A stretch of 64,000 nt of DNA, from positions 186,001-250,000 of the forward strand of contig NZ_JADLQX010000008.1 of assembly GCF_015477605.1 (NCBI RefSeq), read 5' to 3'. Source of the stretch: Nocardia amamiensis. GTDB taxonomy: Bacteria > Actinomycetota > Actinomycetes > Mycobacteriales > Mycobacteriaceae. Position 1 is the stretch's first letter; each line of letters starts with the position of its first letter. The notes beneath the pieces were generated by a model. It saw only the letters and a program-made list of their open reading frames with translations. It was not told the DNA's origin and did no database searches. Of the stretch, positions 23,249 to 45,684 are shown in pieces. Made by a program: the position numbers and the translations under genes.

Positions 23249-24853
23249 ATGCTCGATCTCGATACCCGCTGGCAGCTGCATCCGCGAGTGGCGCTGCGGC
23301 CGGAACCGTTCGGCGCGCTGCTGTACCACTTCGGCACGCGCAAACTCTCGTTCCTGAAGAGTCCGCGGATTGTCGAGATCGTGCGGTCCCTGCCGGAGCA
23401 CGACTCGGCTCGCGCGGCCTTGCGTGCGGCGGGCGTGCCGGAGGGAGGCGCCGAGTCATACCTGAAAGCGCTGACCCAGCTGGCTGATTCGGACATGATC
23501 GTCGGCGTACCGGCGGCATCCGCCGTCGTGAGCGAGCGTCAGCGAGGCCGCGCGCCGGTCGTGCGCGATGGCGTCGATCGGCAGCGTGGCGCGGTCGTCA
23601 GCGGGGCGTCACCCAGCGCGGGGACGGCCCCGCACTCGGACCGGGCGGTGCGGCTGGTCGACCGCTTCGAATCCGGTCTCGCCGCCCCGATCTGCCTGAC
23701 CTGGGAACTCACCTACGCCTGCAATCTGTCCTGCGTGCACTGCCTGTCCTCGTCGGGGCGCAGAGATCCGCGTGAGCTGAGCACCGAGCAGTGCAAGGCG
23801 CTGATCGACGAGTTCGAGCGCATGCAGGTGTTCTATGTGAACATCGGGGGCGGCGAGCCGACGGTGCGCCCGGATTTCTGGGAGCTGGTCGACTACGCGA
23901 CCGCGCACCACGTGGGAGTGAAGTTCTCCACCAACGGTGTTCGGATCACCCCCGAGATCGCGGCCCGGCTCGCGGCCAGCGACTACGTGGACGTGCAGGT
24001 GTCGTTGGACGGCGCCGACGCGGCGGTCAACGACGCCGTGCGCGGTCCCGGCTCCTACGACATGGCCATTCGCGCGCTGGAAAACCTTGCCGCGGCGGGC
24101 TTCCGGGACGCGAAGCTGTCGGTGGTGGCCACCAGGCACAATATCGGGCAGCTCGACCAGTTCCGCGCCATCGCCGACCGGTATGGCGCGACGCTGCGTT
24201 TGACCAGGCTGCGACCGTCGGGCCGGGGCGCGGACGTGTGGGACGAACTGCACCCCACAGCCGATCAGCAGCGGGTGCTCTACGACTGGCTGCTGCGCAA
24301 CGGGACCGGCGTGCTCACCGGCGACTCGTTCTTCCACCTGTCCGCGTTCGGTCAGGCGCTGCCCGGGCTGAACATGTGCGGAGCGGGCCGGGTGGTCTGC
24401 CTGGTCGACCCGGTCGGCGACGTCTACGCCTGCCCGTTCGCCATCCACGACCGGTTCCGCGCGGGCAATGTGGTGACCGATGGCGGTTTCGGCGCCGTGT
24501 GGCGATCCTCGGAGTTGTTCGCCGAGTTGCGCGAGCCGAGTGGCGGCGGCGCCTGCGCGTCGTGCAGTCACTACGACGCCTGCCGGGGCGGCTGCATGGC
24601 GGCGAAGTTCTTCACCGGACTCCCCGCCGACGGGCCGGACCCGGAGTGCGTCCAGGGCTACGGCGAGGCTGCCTTGGCCGACACCGCCCGGATGATCCCG
24701 CGCTCGTCGGTCGACCACTCCCGCCGGGTGGCGCCGCGGGCGAGCGGGCGCAGAACCGGGCCGGTCCCGCTGACCCTCAGCGCGACGCGCCCGGCCGGTT
24801 TCACGCCGGAACGCCGACCTGGACGGGCTTGCGACGAGAGTCCGCTGGCGTAA
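23249..24853 (+). CDS. mftC: Fused MftB chaperone and MftC radical SAM maturase
   Basis: One 534-residue frame holds two mycofactocin proteins normally made separately. Residues 1-93 are MftB, a PqqD-like peptide chaperone (EPFGALLYHFGTRKLSFLKS). A polar linker of about 50 residues follows. From about 135 on it is MftC: radical SAM cluster CNLSCVHC near 158, GGGEPTV near 202, SPASM cysteines CGAGRVVC, YACPF, CASCSHYDACRGGC, and the typical tail with PVPLTLS and CDESP. MftC uses S-adenosylmethionine to decarboxylate and cyclise the Val-Tyr end of MftA. No stop or frameshift separates the halves. Confidence 0.9.
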   Translation: MLDLDTRWQLHPRVALRPEPFGALLYHFGTRKLSFLKSPRIVEIVRSLPEHDSARAALRAAGVPEGGAESYLKALTQLADSDMIVGVPAASAVVSERQRGRAPVVRDGVDRQRGAVVSGASPSAGTAPHSDRAVRLVDRFESGLAAPICLTWELTYACNLSCVHCLSSSGRRDPRELSTEQCKALIDEFERMQVFYVNIGGGEPTVRPDFWELVDYATAHHVGVKFSTNGVRITPEIAARLAASDYVDVQVSLDGADAAVNDAVRGPGSYDMAIRALENLAAAGFRDAKLSVVATRHNIGQLDQFRAIADRYGATLRLTRLRPSGRGADVWDELHPTADQQRVLYDWLLRNGTGVLTGDSFFHLSAFGQALPGLNMCGAGRVVCLVDPVGDVYACPFAIHDRFRAGNVVTDGGFGAVWRSSELFAELREPSGGGACASCSHYDACRGGCMAAKFFTGLPADGPDPECVQGYGEAALADTARMIPRSSVDHSRRVAPRASGRRTGPVPLTLSATRPAGFTPERRPGRACDESPLA

Positions 24854-25084
24854 TGCCATGAGATTTGCTGAAAGAGTGCTGGTAACCGGGGTGTGGCCGC
24901 GGCGCGTTCTGCGACCGGGCAATAGCCAATCTGTTGCCGAATGCTGGGGACGTCGCGTAGGCGAATTGTCGGCATCGAGTCCGCCACGCGGGGCGTCCGG
25001 CATCGGGCCGGTTCGGGCCGGAATTCTGCCGAATTTTCGGCACTGTTGATGTCCGCGCGCGAATCTCCGCCTAGCATGCCAGGA

Positions 25085-26482
25085 ATGCGCCATGATCGCC
25101 TGCCCGATGGATTCGGGGTGCGGATCGATCCTCGGGTACGCGCATACTCCGGAGGGCGGGTTCTGATCGGCGGTTCGCCAGCCCGGTTGCTGCGGCTTGC
25201 CCCGGAGGCTGCCGAGATGATCGGCGACGGGTACCTCGAGGTGACCGGCCCGAAGTCCGCTGTCGTTGCCAGACGGCTGCTCGACTCCGGAGTGGCCAAC
25301 CCGCGTCCTCGCCTGCTGCCGTCGCCGGAGGACGTCACCATCATCGTGCCGCTGCACAACAACGCCGAGGGGCTGGCGCGGCTGCTCGCCGCACTGCGTG
25401 GGCACAACGTCATCGTGGTGGACGATGGTTCGGATCAGCCGGTCCGCATTCCGCGCAATCGCGGCACCCGCTGCCGGGTGACGGTGCTGCGGCACGACCG
25501 CAAGCGCGGCCCAGCCGCCGCGCGCAACGCCGGTTTGCGGGCGGCGACCACCGACTTCGTCGCGTTCCTCGACTCCGACGTGGTGCCGCGCAGCGGCTGG
25601 CTGGAGGTGATGCTCGGCCACTTCAGCGACCCCGGGGTGGCGCTGGTCGCGCCGCGGATCGTCGCGCTCGACCCGGAGTCCAACGCGCTGGCGCGCTACG
25701 AGCACACCCGCTCATCGCTCGATCTCGGCAGACGTGAGGCGGCCGTGCACTCGCGCGGGCTGGTGTCCTACGTACCGAGCGCGGCGCTGCTGGTGCGCCG
25801 CAGGGCGCTGCTGGCTCAGGGCGGCTTCGACGAGTCGATGCACGTCGCCGAGGACGTCGACCTGTGCTGGCGGCTGGAACGGGCCGGCTGGCGGCTGCGC
25901 TACGAGCCCGCGGCACACGTGGCGCACGATCACCGAGTCTGCTTCCGCGCCTGGTTCGGCCGGAAGCTGTTCTACGGCACGGGCGCCGCGCCGCTGGGCG
26001 AGCGACACGCGGGGATGGTGTCGCCGCTCGCGGTGCCGTCCTGGACGGTGCTGGCCGCGTTCCTGTTCGCCACGCTGACCAAGTGGGGACTGCTCGGCGG
26101 GATCGTCACCCTGGTCACCGCGCTGACCCGCCTGCGCCGGGTTTTCGGCGAGCTGGACAACCCCACCCGGATCGCCGCGATCTACCTGGCGCGTGGCTTC
26201 TTCGCCGGACTCTGGCGGCTCGCCTCGGCCATGTGCAGGCACTACTGGCCGATCACGTTGCTGGCGATGCTCGTCTCGCGGCGGATTCGGCGTATCGCCG
26301 TCACGATGGCCGTGGCGGACGGCCTGGCCGACTGGTTCACCCATCGTGACGCGGGCGGACTCGATCCGGTGCGATATGTGGCCTACAAGCGGATCGACGA
26401 CATCGCCTACGGCACCGGGCTGTGGCTCGGCGCTTTCCGAGCCCGCAGCGTGGAAGCGCTGAAACCCACGACGCCGCGCTGA
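25085..26482 (+). CDS. mftF: Mycofactocin glycosyltransferase MftF
   Basis: The 465-residue GT2-family membrane glycosyltransferase adds beta-1,4-glucose units to premycofactocin. The N-terminal [11 protein letters not shown] is typical of MftF. The catalytic domain has IIVPLHNN near 85, VVDDGS near 108, FLDSDVVP (DxD) near 155 and [11 protein letters not shown] near 255; the C-terminal third is hydrophobic. ATG 25085 gives the family length. A 231-bp gap separates it from the upstream gene where mftD and mftE usually lie; the gap has a short palindrome (GCCGAATTTTCGGC) and no gene. Confidence 0.9.
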   Translation: MRHDRLPDGFGVRIDPRVRAYSGGRVLIGGSPARLLRLAPEAAEMIGDGYLEVTGPKSAVVARRLLDSGVANPRPRLLPSPEDVTIIVPLHNNAEGLARLLAALRGHNVIVVDDGSDQPVRIPRNRGTRCRVTVLRHDRKRGPAAARNAGLRAATTDFVAFLDSDVVPRSGWLEVMLGHFSDPGVALVAPRIVALDPESNALARYEHTRSSLDLGRREAAVHSRGLVSYVPSAALLVRRRALLAQGGFDESMHVAEDVDLCWRLERAGWRLRYEPAAHVAHDHRVCFRAWFGRKLFYGTGAAPLGERHAGMVSPLAVPSWTVLAAFLFATLTKWGLLGGIVTLVTALTRLRRVFGELDNPTRIAAIYLARGFFAGLWRLASAMCRHYWPITLLAMLVSRRIRRIAVTMAVADGLADWFTHRDAGGLDPVRYVAYKRIDDIAYGTGLWLGAFRARSVEALKPTTPR

Positions 26483-26488
26483 TCGAGC

Positions 26489-27940
26489 ATGGTCGACACA
26501 CTCATCGTCGGGGGCGGTACCGCCGGGAGTGTCCTGGCGGAGCGGCTGAGTGCGGACCCGGCGCACACGGTGCGCGTGCTGGAGGCGGGGCAGCTGTGGG
26601 ACGACCCCGCCGCGGTCCCCGTCGAATTGCTCGACGCGACCGCTATGCCGCTGAGTCCAGGTGCGGAGTGGTTGTGGCACTACGAAGTGGTCCTCGCCGA
26701 CGATCCGCCGGTGCCGGCCACCATCGTGCGCGGCAAAGTGATCGGCGGCTCGGGGGCGATCAACGGCGGGTATTTCGTCCGAGCCACGACCGCGGACTTC
26801 GACGCCTGGAGCCGGGCGCTCGGCGGCTCGGCCACCTGGTCGTTCGAGGCCGTGCTGCCGATGTTCTGCCGCACCGAGCGCGATCTGGATTTCGGCGATC
26901 GCCCGTGGCACGGTGACCGCGGTCCGGTTCCGCTGCATCGCACCAAACATCCGGCCCCGGTCAGCGCGGTGTTCACCGCGGCGTGCCTGGAGGCCGGATT
27001 CGCCGAGGTGCCCGATCTCAACGCGCCGGACTGCGGTGACGGCGTCGGCGTGGTGCCGTGCAACTGTGACCGGGGCAGGCGGACCGGTACGGCGCTCGGC
27101 TACCTGTTGCCCGCGCTGTCCCGCCCGAACCTGAGCGTCGCGCCACGCACCTATGTCACCCGCATTCGCTTCGACGGGTCGAGAGTGGTCGGAGTGGATT
27201 GCGTACGTGAAGGCAAGGCTCATACCGAGTGGGCGGACCGCGTCGTTCTCAGCGCCGGTGCCATCGAGTCGGCCGTGCTGCTCCTGCGTTCCGGTATCGG
27301 TGACCCGGAACAGCTTCGCCCACTGGGCATTCCGGTTGTGCACGCCGCCGCGGTCGGCGCCGGGTTCACCGACCATCCCGAAATCGGCATCTCCTATCAA
27401 CTCGACCTGGCCGGGCGGCAGACCGTTCCGCTGGAATCCGTGCTGGACGTCGGCGATATCGAGATCCGGCCGTACGCAGTGTCGTTCACGCCGGGCGTGC
27501 GCAGGCTCGGCGTCGCGCTGATGCGCCCGCGATCCTGCGGTGTGCTGCGCCTGCGCTCGGCCTATCCCGCCGACGCGCCGCTGATCGACTATCGCTACCT
27601 GGCCGAGGAAGAGGATCGAGCCCGCCTGCGCGACGCGGTGTCGACCGCCGCCGGCTTGCTGCGACGAATGAACGCGCGCCCTGTCGATCCCATTCCGGCG
27701 CGCGCGAATCTCGACCCTTGGCTCCGAGCGAATCTGGCTACGTCACAACATTTATCCGGAACTTGCCCGATGGGTCGCGAGGACGACGCGGCGGCCGTGG
27801 TGGACGAGATGTGCCGAGTACGTGGCGTGACGGGACTGTCCATCGTCGATCTCTCCGTCGTGCCCGTGCCGCTGGGGCGTGGTCCACAGGCCACGGTGGT
27901 GATGCTCGCGGAAAAAGCGGCCGCGCAGCTGACTTCGTAG
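26489..27940 (+). CDS. mftG: Mycofactocin-associated GMC oxidoreductase MftG
   Basis: The 483-residue FAD protein of the glucose-methanol-choline family has the dinucleotide motif GGGTAGSVLAERL at residue 6, GMC signatures GKVIGGSGAINGGY near 82 and LSAGAIESAVLLLRSG near 250, and the C-terminal active region QHLSGTCPMG near 420. MftG is thought to reoxidise mycofactocinol and link it to respiration. It starts 6 nt after mftF and is probably co-transcribed. Confidence 0.9.
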   Translation: MVDTLIVGGGTAGSVLAERLSADPAHTVRVLEAGQLWDDPAAVPVELLDATAMPLSPGAEWLWHYEVVLADDPPVPATIVRGKVIGGSGAINGGYFVRATTADFDAWSRALGGSATWSFEAVLPMFCRTERDLDFGDRPWHGDRGPVPLHRTKHPAPVSAVFTAACLEAGFAEVPDLNAPDCGDGVGVVPCNCDRGRRTGTALGYLLPALSRPNLSVAPRTYVTRIRFDGSRVVGVDCVREGKAHTEWADRVVLSAGAIESAVLLLRSGIGDPEQLRPLGIPVVHAAAVGAGFTDHPEIGISYQLDLAGRQTVPLESVLDVGDIEIRPYAVSFTPGVRRLGVALMRPRSCGVLRLRSAYPADAPLIDYRYLAEEEDRARLRDAVSTAAGLLRRMNARPVDPIPARANLDPWLRANLATSQHLSGTCPMGREDDAAAVVDEMCRVRGVTGLSIVDLSVVPVPLGRGPQATVVMLAEKAAAQLTS

Positions 27941-27969
27941 CGAGGATCGCCGGGCCACACCCGCCATGG

Positions 27970-28329
27970 CATGCGCCGGGCTGTGGCCTGACGGACAAAG
28001 CCGAGCAGGCGCACGGATACCTCAGCGGGAGTGGCGATCAGCTCGGGAAGCTCGCCGGTTTGCTGCGCCGCGCCGGGCCGGAATCGTGGTTGCGCAGCCT
28101 GCGCGGCGGTGTCGACCTGATGGACGCGCTCGACTCCGGTGACGTCGACTCGGCTTTACGGGAGACACCGCTCTGCGCAGTCGAGGCCAAGATCCGAGTC
28201 CTGGATCGGCGGATGGGGCCGATGCAACGCGAATGCAACGTTCCGGCGCATAATCTGCTCGGCCAGGATGCGGCAGCACGCCGGTGGGGCGAGAATGTGG
28301 TCGCATACCGCTTGGGCCCGGGCTTCTGA
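27970..28329 (+). pseudogene. Coding-like fragment of unknown origin after mftG
   Basis: A plus-strand frame (reading TDKAEQAHGYLSGSGDQL ... VVAYRLGPGF) has host-like third-position GC over about 115 codons but lacks a good start codon and ribosome site. I recognise no family. It may be the 3' remnant of a lost gene. Confidence 0.3.
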
Positions 28330-28351
28330 CCCCCGAGAGCCGTAGCTGCAC

Positions 28352-28398
28352 GTCCGTCCAGAATTTTTAGAGGAAGTAGTTCCTTTTTATTGACGGAC
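28352..28398. promoter_or_regulatory. Nested inverted repeats upstream of the NRPS locus
   Basis: Arms GTCCGTC (28352-28358) and GACGGAC (28392-28398) enclose the palindrome AGGAA-GTAG-TTCCT (28371-28384), which is followed by a T-run. It could be an operator for the NRPS locus or a terminator for upstream transcription. The remaining 28399-28640 shows no gene. Confidence 0.4.
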
Positions 28399-28648
28399 CG
28401 CCTAAGGTTCGCACTGCACGGATCACCTCCGTGTGATGTAGCTGACATAGCCGTGGATCCACGGCCGTGACGTTGGAGGAATCTGTCGCCAATCCGTGCG
28501 CGTGCGGTGTCACCGCTCGCGCTTTCTCGTTGACTCGTACGTGGTGAAAACGCCATGCACCCGGAATGGGCAGCCGGGAGCAGCGGCTTGTTCGTGCTGC
28601 CCAAAAGCAGTCGGACAGCGGTTGTTTCGCCAAATGTAGGAGGCTCTG

Positions 28649-30063
28649 GTGCAGGGTGCGGAGCTCGCCGGCCAGCAGGTCGCGCGCCGGACCTCGCTGC
28701 TGCTCGCCTCCGGCGCGGCACCGGGCGTCGCGCTCGCCCAGGGGCTGCGAGTGCAGACCGGCACCGATACTCTCTCGGTGCCGATCGGCGCGCAGGTGCT
28801 CGGCATCGGGCACTACACGCTCGGTGCACGGCTGCGGCCGGTATCGGTCGTCGCGGCACCGGGTGAGCTGTATCTGTCGGGGGTACAGCTCGCCCAGGGC
28901 GACATGGCGCCATCGGGACTGCCGGTGGCCCGGTTCAGGACCGACTCCCGTCATCGTCCGGACAGCCGGTCGGATGATTCGATGAGCCGTTCCGATGATC
29001 CGATGCCGTGGGATACGTGGCCCGAGCCGGATCACACCGAGGTCGTGACCGCCGTGGCACGAGCGGTCGCGCAGGTGCCCGGTAACGAGCGACCCGGCCG
29101 CGACGACGACTACTGCACACCCGGCGGCACCAGCTCCCTGGCGACCGAGCTCGCCCGGACGGCCGCCGAACCGAACTGCCCGCTCGGGGTTCGCGCTGTG
29201 TCCACCGCAAGCGCGGTGGCCGACCACGGCGAACTCGTCGAGCGGGCCGGTGGATCCGGCGGCGCGTCCTTGGTCGCGCAGCTGCGGGCACGGCCACGGC
29301 CGCCGCTGGTTCCACTGTCTCCCGCGCGGCAGCGCCTCCGGTCGCGCGATCCGGTCCAGCGCTCTAGTGCTAGCCACGCCGTTTCGTTCGTGCTGGGATC
29401 GCGCGGCCCAGCGGATGCCGTCGAGGTGCCACTCACCGTCGACAACCCCGAGGCAATCGCGTTCGAACTGCCCGAACTGTCGGTGTCCCCCAGTACCCTG
29501 GACACCGGAGCGACCACGCTGGATCTCCAGCTCGCGGTCACCGAGAACCCCGCCGGTGCCGGACTCGGGGAAGGTTCGGCACCGGCGGGAATTCAAGCGG
29601 GGTTCCCTACCGCCACGCCTCTCGTCCACGCCGCCATCGTCGCGGGCTACGCGCGCCGGTTCGCCGGCTTGCTGCGCGTCATCACCAACGCCGCACGCTC
29701 CGCGATCGGCGCCCATGAGAACGCCCTCGCCCCGGTGCTATGCCGGTTCGCCGCCGACAGATGCTCGCTTGCGCTGCTGAACCTGCTGCCCGCCTGCGTT
29801 GGCAGGTCAGGAGGACGCGCGCCCGAGTGGCGAGCCGTGGTCGAACGGCACCACCGCGTCGGGCGGCACGAATTGCCCGGGGAAACAACCGATCCGGCCG
29901 ACCTGCTGGGGCGCCGACTCGCCTTCTGGCGACCGGTGGCAGCCGGTCTACTCGCCCCGGCCACCGATCATCGGCGACCCGCCCGCATGGCCTGCGGGTA
30001 CGCCGCCGGAAAGGCGGTGTTCGCCCACTCGGCGCTGGTTGTCGACTCGGAAGGAAACCGCTG

Positions 30064-30064
<1 letters not shown>
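28649..30064 (+). pseudogene. Condensed in-frame remnant of an NRPS module (A fragment - T - C fragments)
   Basis: The 471-codon ORF begins with GTG 7 nt after GGAGG. It reads as shortened NRPS pieces in the right order: the A5-A6 part of an adenylation domain (LSVPIGAQV, LRPVSVVAAPGELYLSG near residues 42-75), a carrier-like stretch with TPGGTSSLA (about 150) that keeps a Ser in place of the GGDS site, the start of a condensation domain (PLVPLSPARQRLR near 222), and its end (VAGYARRFAGLL near 330). Catalytic motifs A3, A8, A10 and HHxxxDG are gone. Its stop overlaps the NRPS start (ATGA), so it may be translated and set NRPS expression. It cannot be a working synthetase. Confidence 0.6.
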
Positions 30065-42975
<12,911 letters not shown>

Positions 42976-43042
42976 CGAGAGGCACACGCGAGCCACCTGG
43001 ATCCCCCCGAACCCTGACCCGACCAGGAAGAAGGAAAACCGA

Positions 43043-43261
43043 ATGAACAACCCGTTCGACGACGACGACGCCAAGTTCTACGTCCTGATCAACGCGGAGG
43101 GCGAACACTCCCTATGGCCGGTCTTCGCCGCCGTCCCCGGCGGTTGGACCATCGCCTACGGCGCCGCCAACCGCAAGGCCTGTCTGCAGTACGTCGAGAA
43201 CCACTGGCTGGACATGCGTCCCAAGTCGCTCATCGACGCGATGTCCAACGAGGCGAACTGA
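43043..43261 (+). CDS. MbtH-like NRPS chaperone
   Basis: The 72-residue protein has the whole MbtH signature: NPFDDDDAKFYVLIN at the start, HSLWPVFAAVPGGW in the middle with the two diagnostic Trp, and DMRPKSL near the end. MbtH-like proteins bind adenylation domains and help them fold and work. AAGGAAAA precedes the ATG, 67 bp after the NRPS stop. Its conservation contrasts with the damaged A domains next door; it may serve another NRPS. Confidence 0.95.
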   Translation: MNNPFDDDDAKFYVLINAEGEHSLWPVFAAVPGGWTIAYGAANRKACLQYVENHWLDMRPKSLIDAMSNEAN

Positions 43262-43273
43262 TTATCTGAATCC

Positions 43274-43317
43274 GCGGGGCGCGCTGGTTCACACACCTTG
43301 TCGACCGGCGCGCCCGC
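43274..43317. terminator. Imperfect stem-loop between mbtH and the convergent regulator
   Basis: GCGGGGCGCGCTGGT (43274-43288) pairs with ACCGGCGCGCCCGC (43304-43317) with one bulge and one mismatch. It is placed to end transcription from both sides. Confidence 0.55.
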
Positions 43318-43323
43318 CTCGTC

Positions 43324-44667
43324 TCACGCCTTGGTGCGGGAGTCGATCACCGCGTGGGCTTGTTGCCGCCAGTCCGTGACGGCTCTCGTGCGCAGGCCGC
43401 CCAACGCCGCGTCGAACTGCTTGGCGCGCTGGGTGACAGTGAGCCCGACGTAAGTGCGCGCGTTGGTGATCGCGCCGGTCGCCACCGCACAGGCTTCGTC
43501 GACCTCTCCCGAGGCCAGCAGCGCCGTGGCGTGCTCGAAGCGGACCAAGGCGGGTTCCATGGTCTCCGACGGGTCGTACAGCGCCATCGCGCGGGCCGCG
43601 GCGTCGGCGGTCTCGTCGGCCCGGCCGAGCCGGGAATATCCGATCGCCTGATAAAAGGCGAGTTTCTCGGGGCGAAAAGAGAAAATACCGACCGAGAGGT
43701 CTTCCGGGCCGACGTCGTCCAATGCCGCTGCCGATCGGGTGATACAGCGCGCGAATTCATCGGCGTGGCCGAGACTGGCATGAGCGCGCGCCGCCATTCC
43801 CCACAACCATGCGACCGCCGCGCCGTACGACGGATTTTCTTGCAAACGACCGTCGAGTAACTGCAAAACTTCCTTTGGTTTATCGCTATAGGTCGGCAAA
43901 TACGCGAGGCCGGCCAAGGCGATGTCTTCCGAATAGCGATCACCGATGTCCTGTGCGGCGTGGATCGCGGTCGCATACCACATGCGAGCCTGGCCGAAAT
44001 GCCCTTCGTTGAAGAGGATCTCGCCGACCACGTTCGCCAGCCTGCCCGCGGTGCGCACCAGCCGGACCTGCTGATGGGTGGGTTGCCGTGCGCCGAGACA
44101 GCCGCGGACCATGCGGAATTGCTCCAGGCTGGTATGCAGCAGCTCGTGCGGCGGCACCTGCACCACCCGCGTGCCGAGTACCTCGGCGGACTGCTCCAGG
44201 AACACCAGTCGCCGCTCGCTGATCGACCCCGCGTCGAGGGTCGCGAGCATCCGCTCCGGTTCGCTTGCCACCAGGTCCGCCGCCTGGCCTGCCAGGCCTG
44301 CACCGATGCAGGCCAGCAGTTCTCGCCTTCTCACGTCGTCTTCCTCGACTTCCTTGTCGAGCCCGATTTCCCTACCGAGCTTGCTCTGCCTTTCGGGCGC
44401 CGGATCGGCGCTTTCGCGGTCGGAGGCCGACTTCCCCATGGCTGTGATCGCGCGCTCGAATCGCGCGACGGCGAGTGCATCGGCTTCTGACACGACCCTG
44501 TCGAGAAGACGCTGGCTAGCAGCGTGCATCCGGGTTGTCCGGCCGTTCTCCCACAGGACCACGGTGCGCGGGGTGACGCCCACCAGACGCGCGAATTCGT
44601 AACGGCTTCGCTTCATCGCCGTGCGAAGCGCATGTACTGCTTCGCCCGTCCAGTCGACCTCCACCAT
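43324..44667 (-). CDS. XRE-type HTH regulator with TPR-like C-terminal domain
   Basis: The 447-residue protein has an N-terminal helix-turn-helix (LRTAMKRSRYEFARLVGVTP, then RTVVLWENGR) and about 300 residues of helical repeats resembling TPR arrays (for example FGQARMWYATAIHAAQDIGD and GRADETADAAARAMALYDPS). This is a large actinobacterial regulator class; many bind peptides or small signals and sit beside secondary-metabolite or small secreted-peptide genes. Divergent small genes 44925-45386 and the convergent NRPS locus are possible targets. ATG at 44667 with AGCGAGACC upstream, a weak site. Confidence 0.75.
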   Translation of the reverse strand: MVEVDWTGEAVHALRTAMKRSRYEFARLVGVTPRTVVLWENGRTTRMHAASQRLLDRVVSEADALAVARFERAITAMGKSASDRESADPAPERQSKLGREIGLDKEVEEDDVRRRELLACIGAGLAGQAADLVASEPERMLATLDAGSISERRLVFLEQSAEVLGTRVVQVPPHELLHTSLEQFRMVRGCLGARQPTHQQVRLVRTAGRLANVVGEILFNEGHFGQARMWYATAIHAAQDIGDRYSEDIALAGLAYLPTYSDKPKEVLQLLDGRLQENPSYGAAVAWLWGMAARAHASLGHADEFARCITRSAAALDDVGPEDLSVGIFSFRPEKLAFYQAIGYSRLGRADETADAAARAMALYDPSETMEPALVRFEHATALLASGEVDEACAVATGAITNARTYVGLTVTQRAKQFDAALGGLRTRAVTDWRQQAHAVIDSRTKA

Positions 44668-44924
44668 AGGTCTCGCTTCCTTGCTCCAGGACGATACAAA
44701 CGGAAAGTACTCGCAATTACCGCATTAGGGACTGTTATCTACCGAATCGCAACGCGCACTGTTGAATCTGCACCCGGCATCGGGGGTCACGCCCAAACCC
44801 TGTCGAGGGCGCCCGTTGCCCGGAACCCGGCGCACGGTCCCGACACGGCCCGATCCATCCGTGTCGAGCGCGGTTCCGGCGGCGCCTTCTCGGTGCCGGG
44901 TGCACGCACTTGTGGAGGTGAACG

Positions 44925-45113
44925 ATGGACGTGTTGCACTCGGATGTCCGGGAATTGTGGCTGGTACAAAGCCGCGACTGCGCGCAGGAACCGCTCGGGC
45001 TGAGCTACGACCGCGCGCGGTTCATCCGCGCCGTGCACGGCGGGCACGGCGCGAGCTGCCGCCAGTACCTAGCCGCCTCCGCATTCTGTCTCCGGCAGGC
45101 CGCTGACCAGTGA
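44925..45113 (+). CDS. Small protein of unknown function (62 aa)
   Basis: An ATG follows GGAGGTG by 4 nt, an excellent site. The product has three cysteines and begins DVLHSDVRELWLVQSRDC. No family recognised. It is divergent from the XRE regulator across about 260 bp and is followed 6 nt later by another small gene, so the pair is likely an operon. Confidence 0.55.
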   Translation: MDVLHSDVRELWLVQSRDCAQEPLGLSYDRARFIRAVHGGHGASCRQYLAASAFCLRQAADQ

Positions 45114-45119
45114 TCGGCC

Positions 45120-45386
45120 GTGGAACCGCTGCTGGCCATGCTCAGCGCATGCCTGCTGTTGGTGGCCGCGATCATCGCCGTCGGCTCCTGTCTGCCGCAC
45201 AGCGGCGCCTCGGACGCCCACCGGCCACCCGACAAGCCGTTCACCATCGAACAAGCGCACCAAGTGATGCAGTGCCATCTGCCCTGCCGCGCGGACGCCT
45301 GCCCACGTAAACAAGCGGCGTTCCGCACCCTGGTCGCATCCGGGCGCGTGGTGCCCGACAACCGGGCCGACGGGTACTCGCGCTGA
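45120..45386 (+). CDS. Small membrane-anchored protein (88 aa)
   Basis: Starts GTG 6 nt after the preceding stop. One hydrophobic helix lies at residues 4-22 (LLAMLSACLLLVAAIIAVGS), followed by a polar part with CHLPCRADACPRK, a compact three-Cys motif. The extracytoplasmic or cytoplasmic side is not clear. Function unknown; probably co-expressed with the 62-residue protein. Confidence 0.5.
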   Translation: MEPLLAMLSACLLLVAAIIAVGSCLPHSGASDAHRPPDKPFTIEQAHQVMQCHLPCRADACPRKQAAFRTLVASGRVVPDNRADGYSR

Positions 45387-45485
45387 CCTTTGCGCGGAGG
45401 TGGTCGAAGGCGATCCGGCCGAACTCATTCGCGGATCCGTGCTCGGACTGCTCGGGGTTGTTGTGAGGGAATCCCGATCACGCCG

Positions 45486-45526
45486 CAGTCCTCGTATCTC
45501 CACGCGGGGTGGAGATACGAGGACTG
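45486..45526. terminator. Perfect 18-bp stem with 5-nt loop
   Basis: The arms CAGTCCTCGTATCTCCAC (45486-45503) and its exact complement (45509-45526) flank GCGGG. It stands 100 bp after the small operon and 160 bp before the next gene, with no T-run. It may be a terminator or a structured RNA. Confidence 0.6.
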
Positions 45527-45684
45527 TCGCGATGGTGCGTCGAGCCGGTAGGCGGTAGCAGGCCGCCCGAGCGCCGCCATCGCCGCGCCCCTGTGCCGCC
45601 ACTGCGACCGTATTTCCAGCGCCGACCGCGTCGCCGCAATCATCATGACCCGCAACGGATCCGAGACCTCCGAGGCGGCAATCG

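Noticed and set aside
29740..30063. NRPS start at 29740
   Set aside because: These 108 codons are in another frame of the upstream ORF and have no family residues. The ATG at 30064, overlapping the preceding stop, is the natural start.
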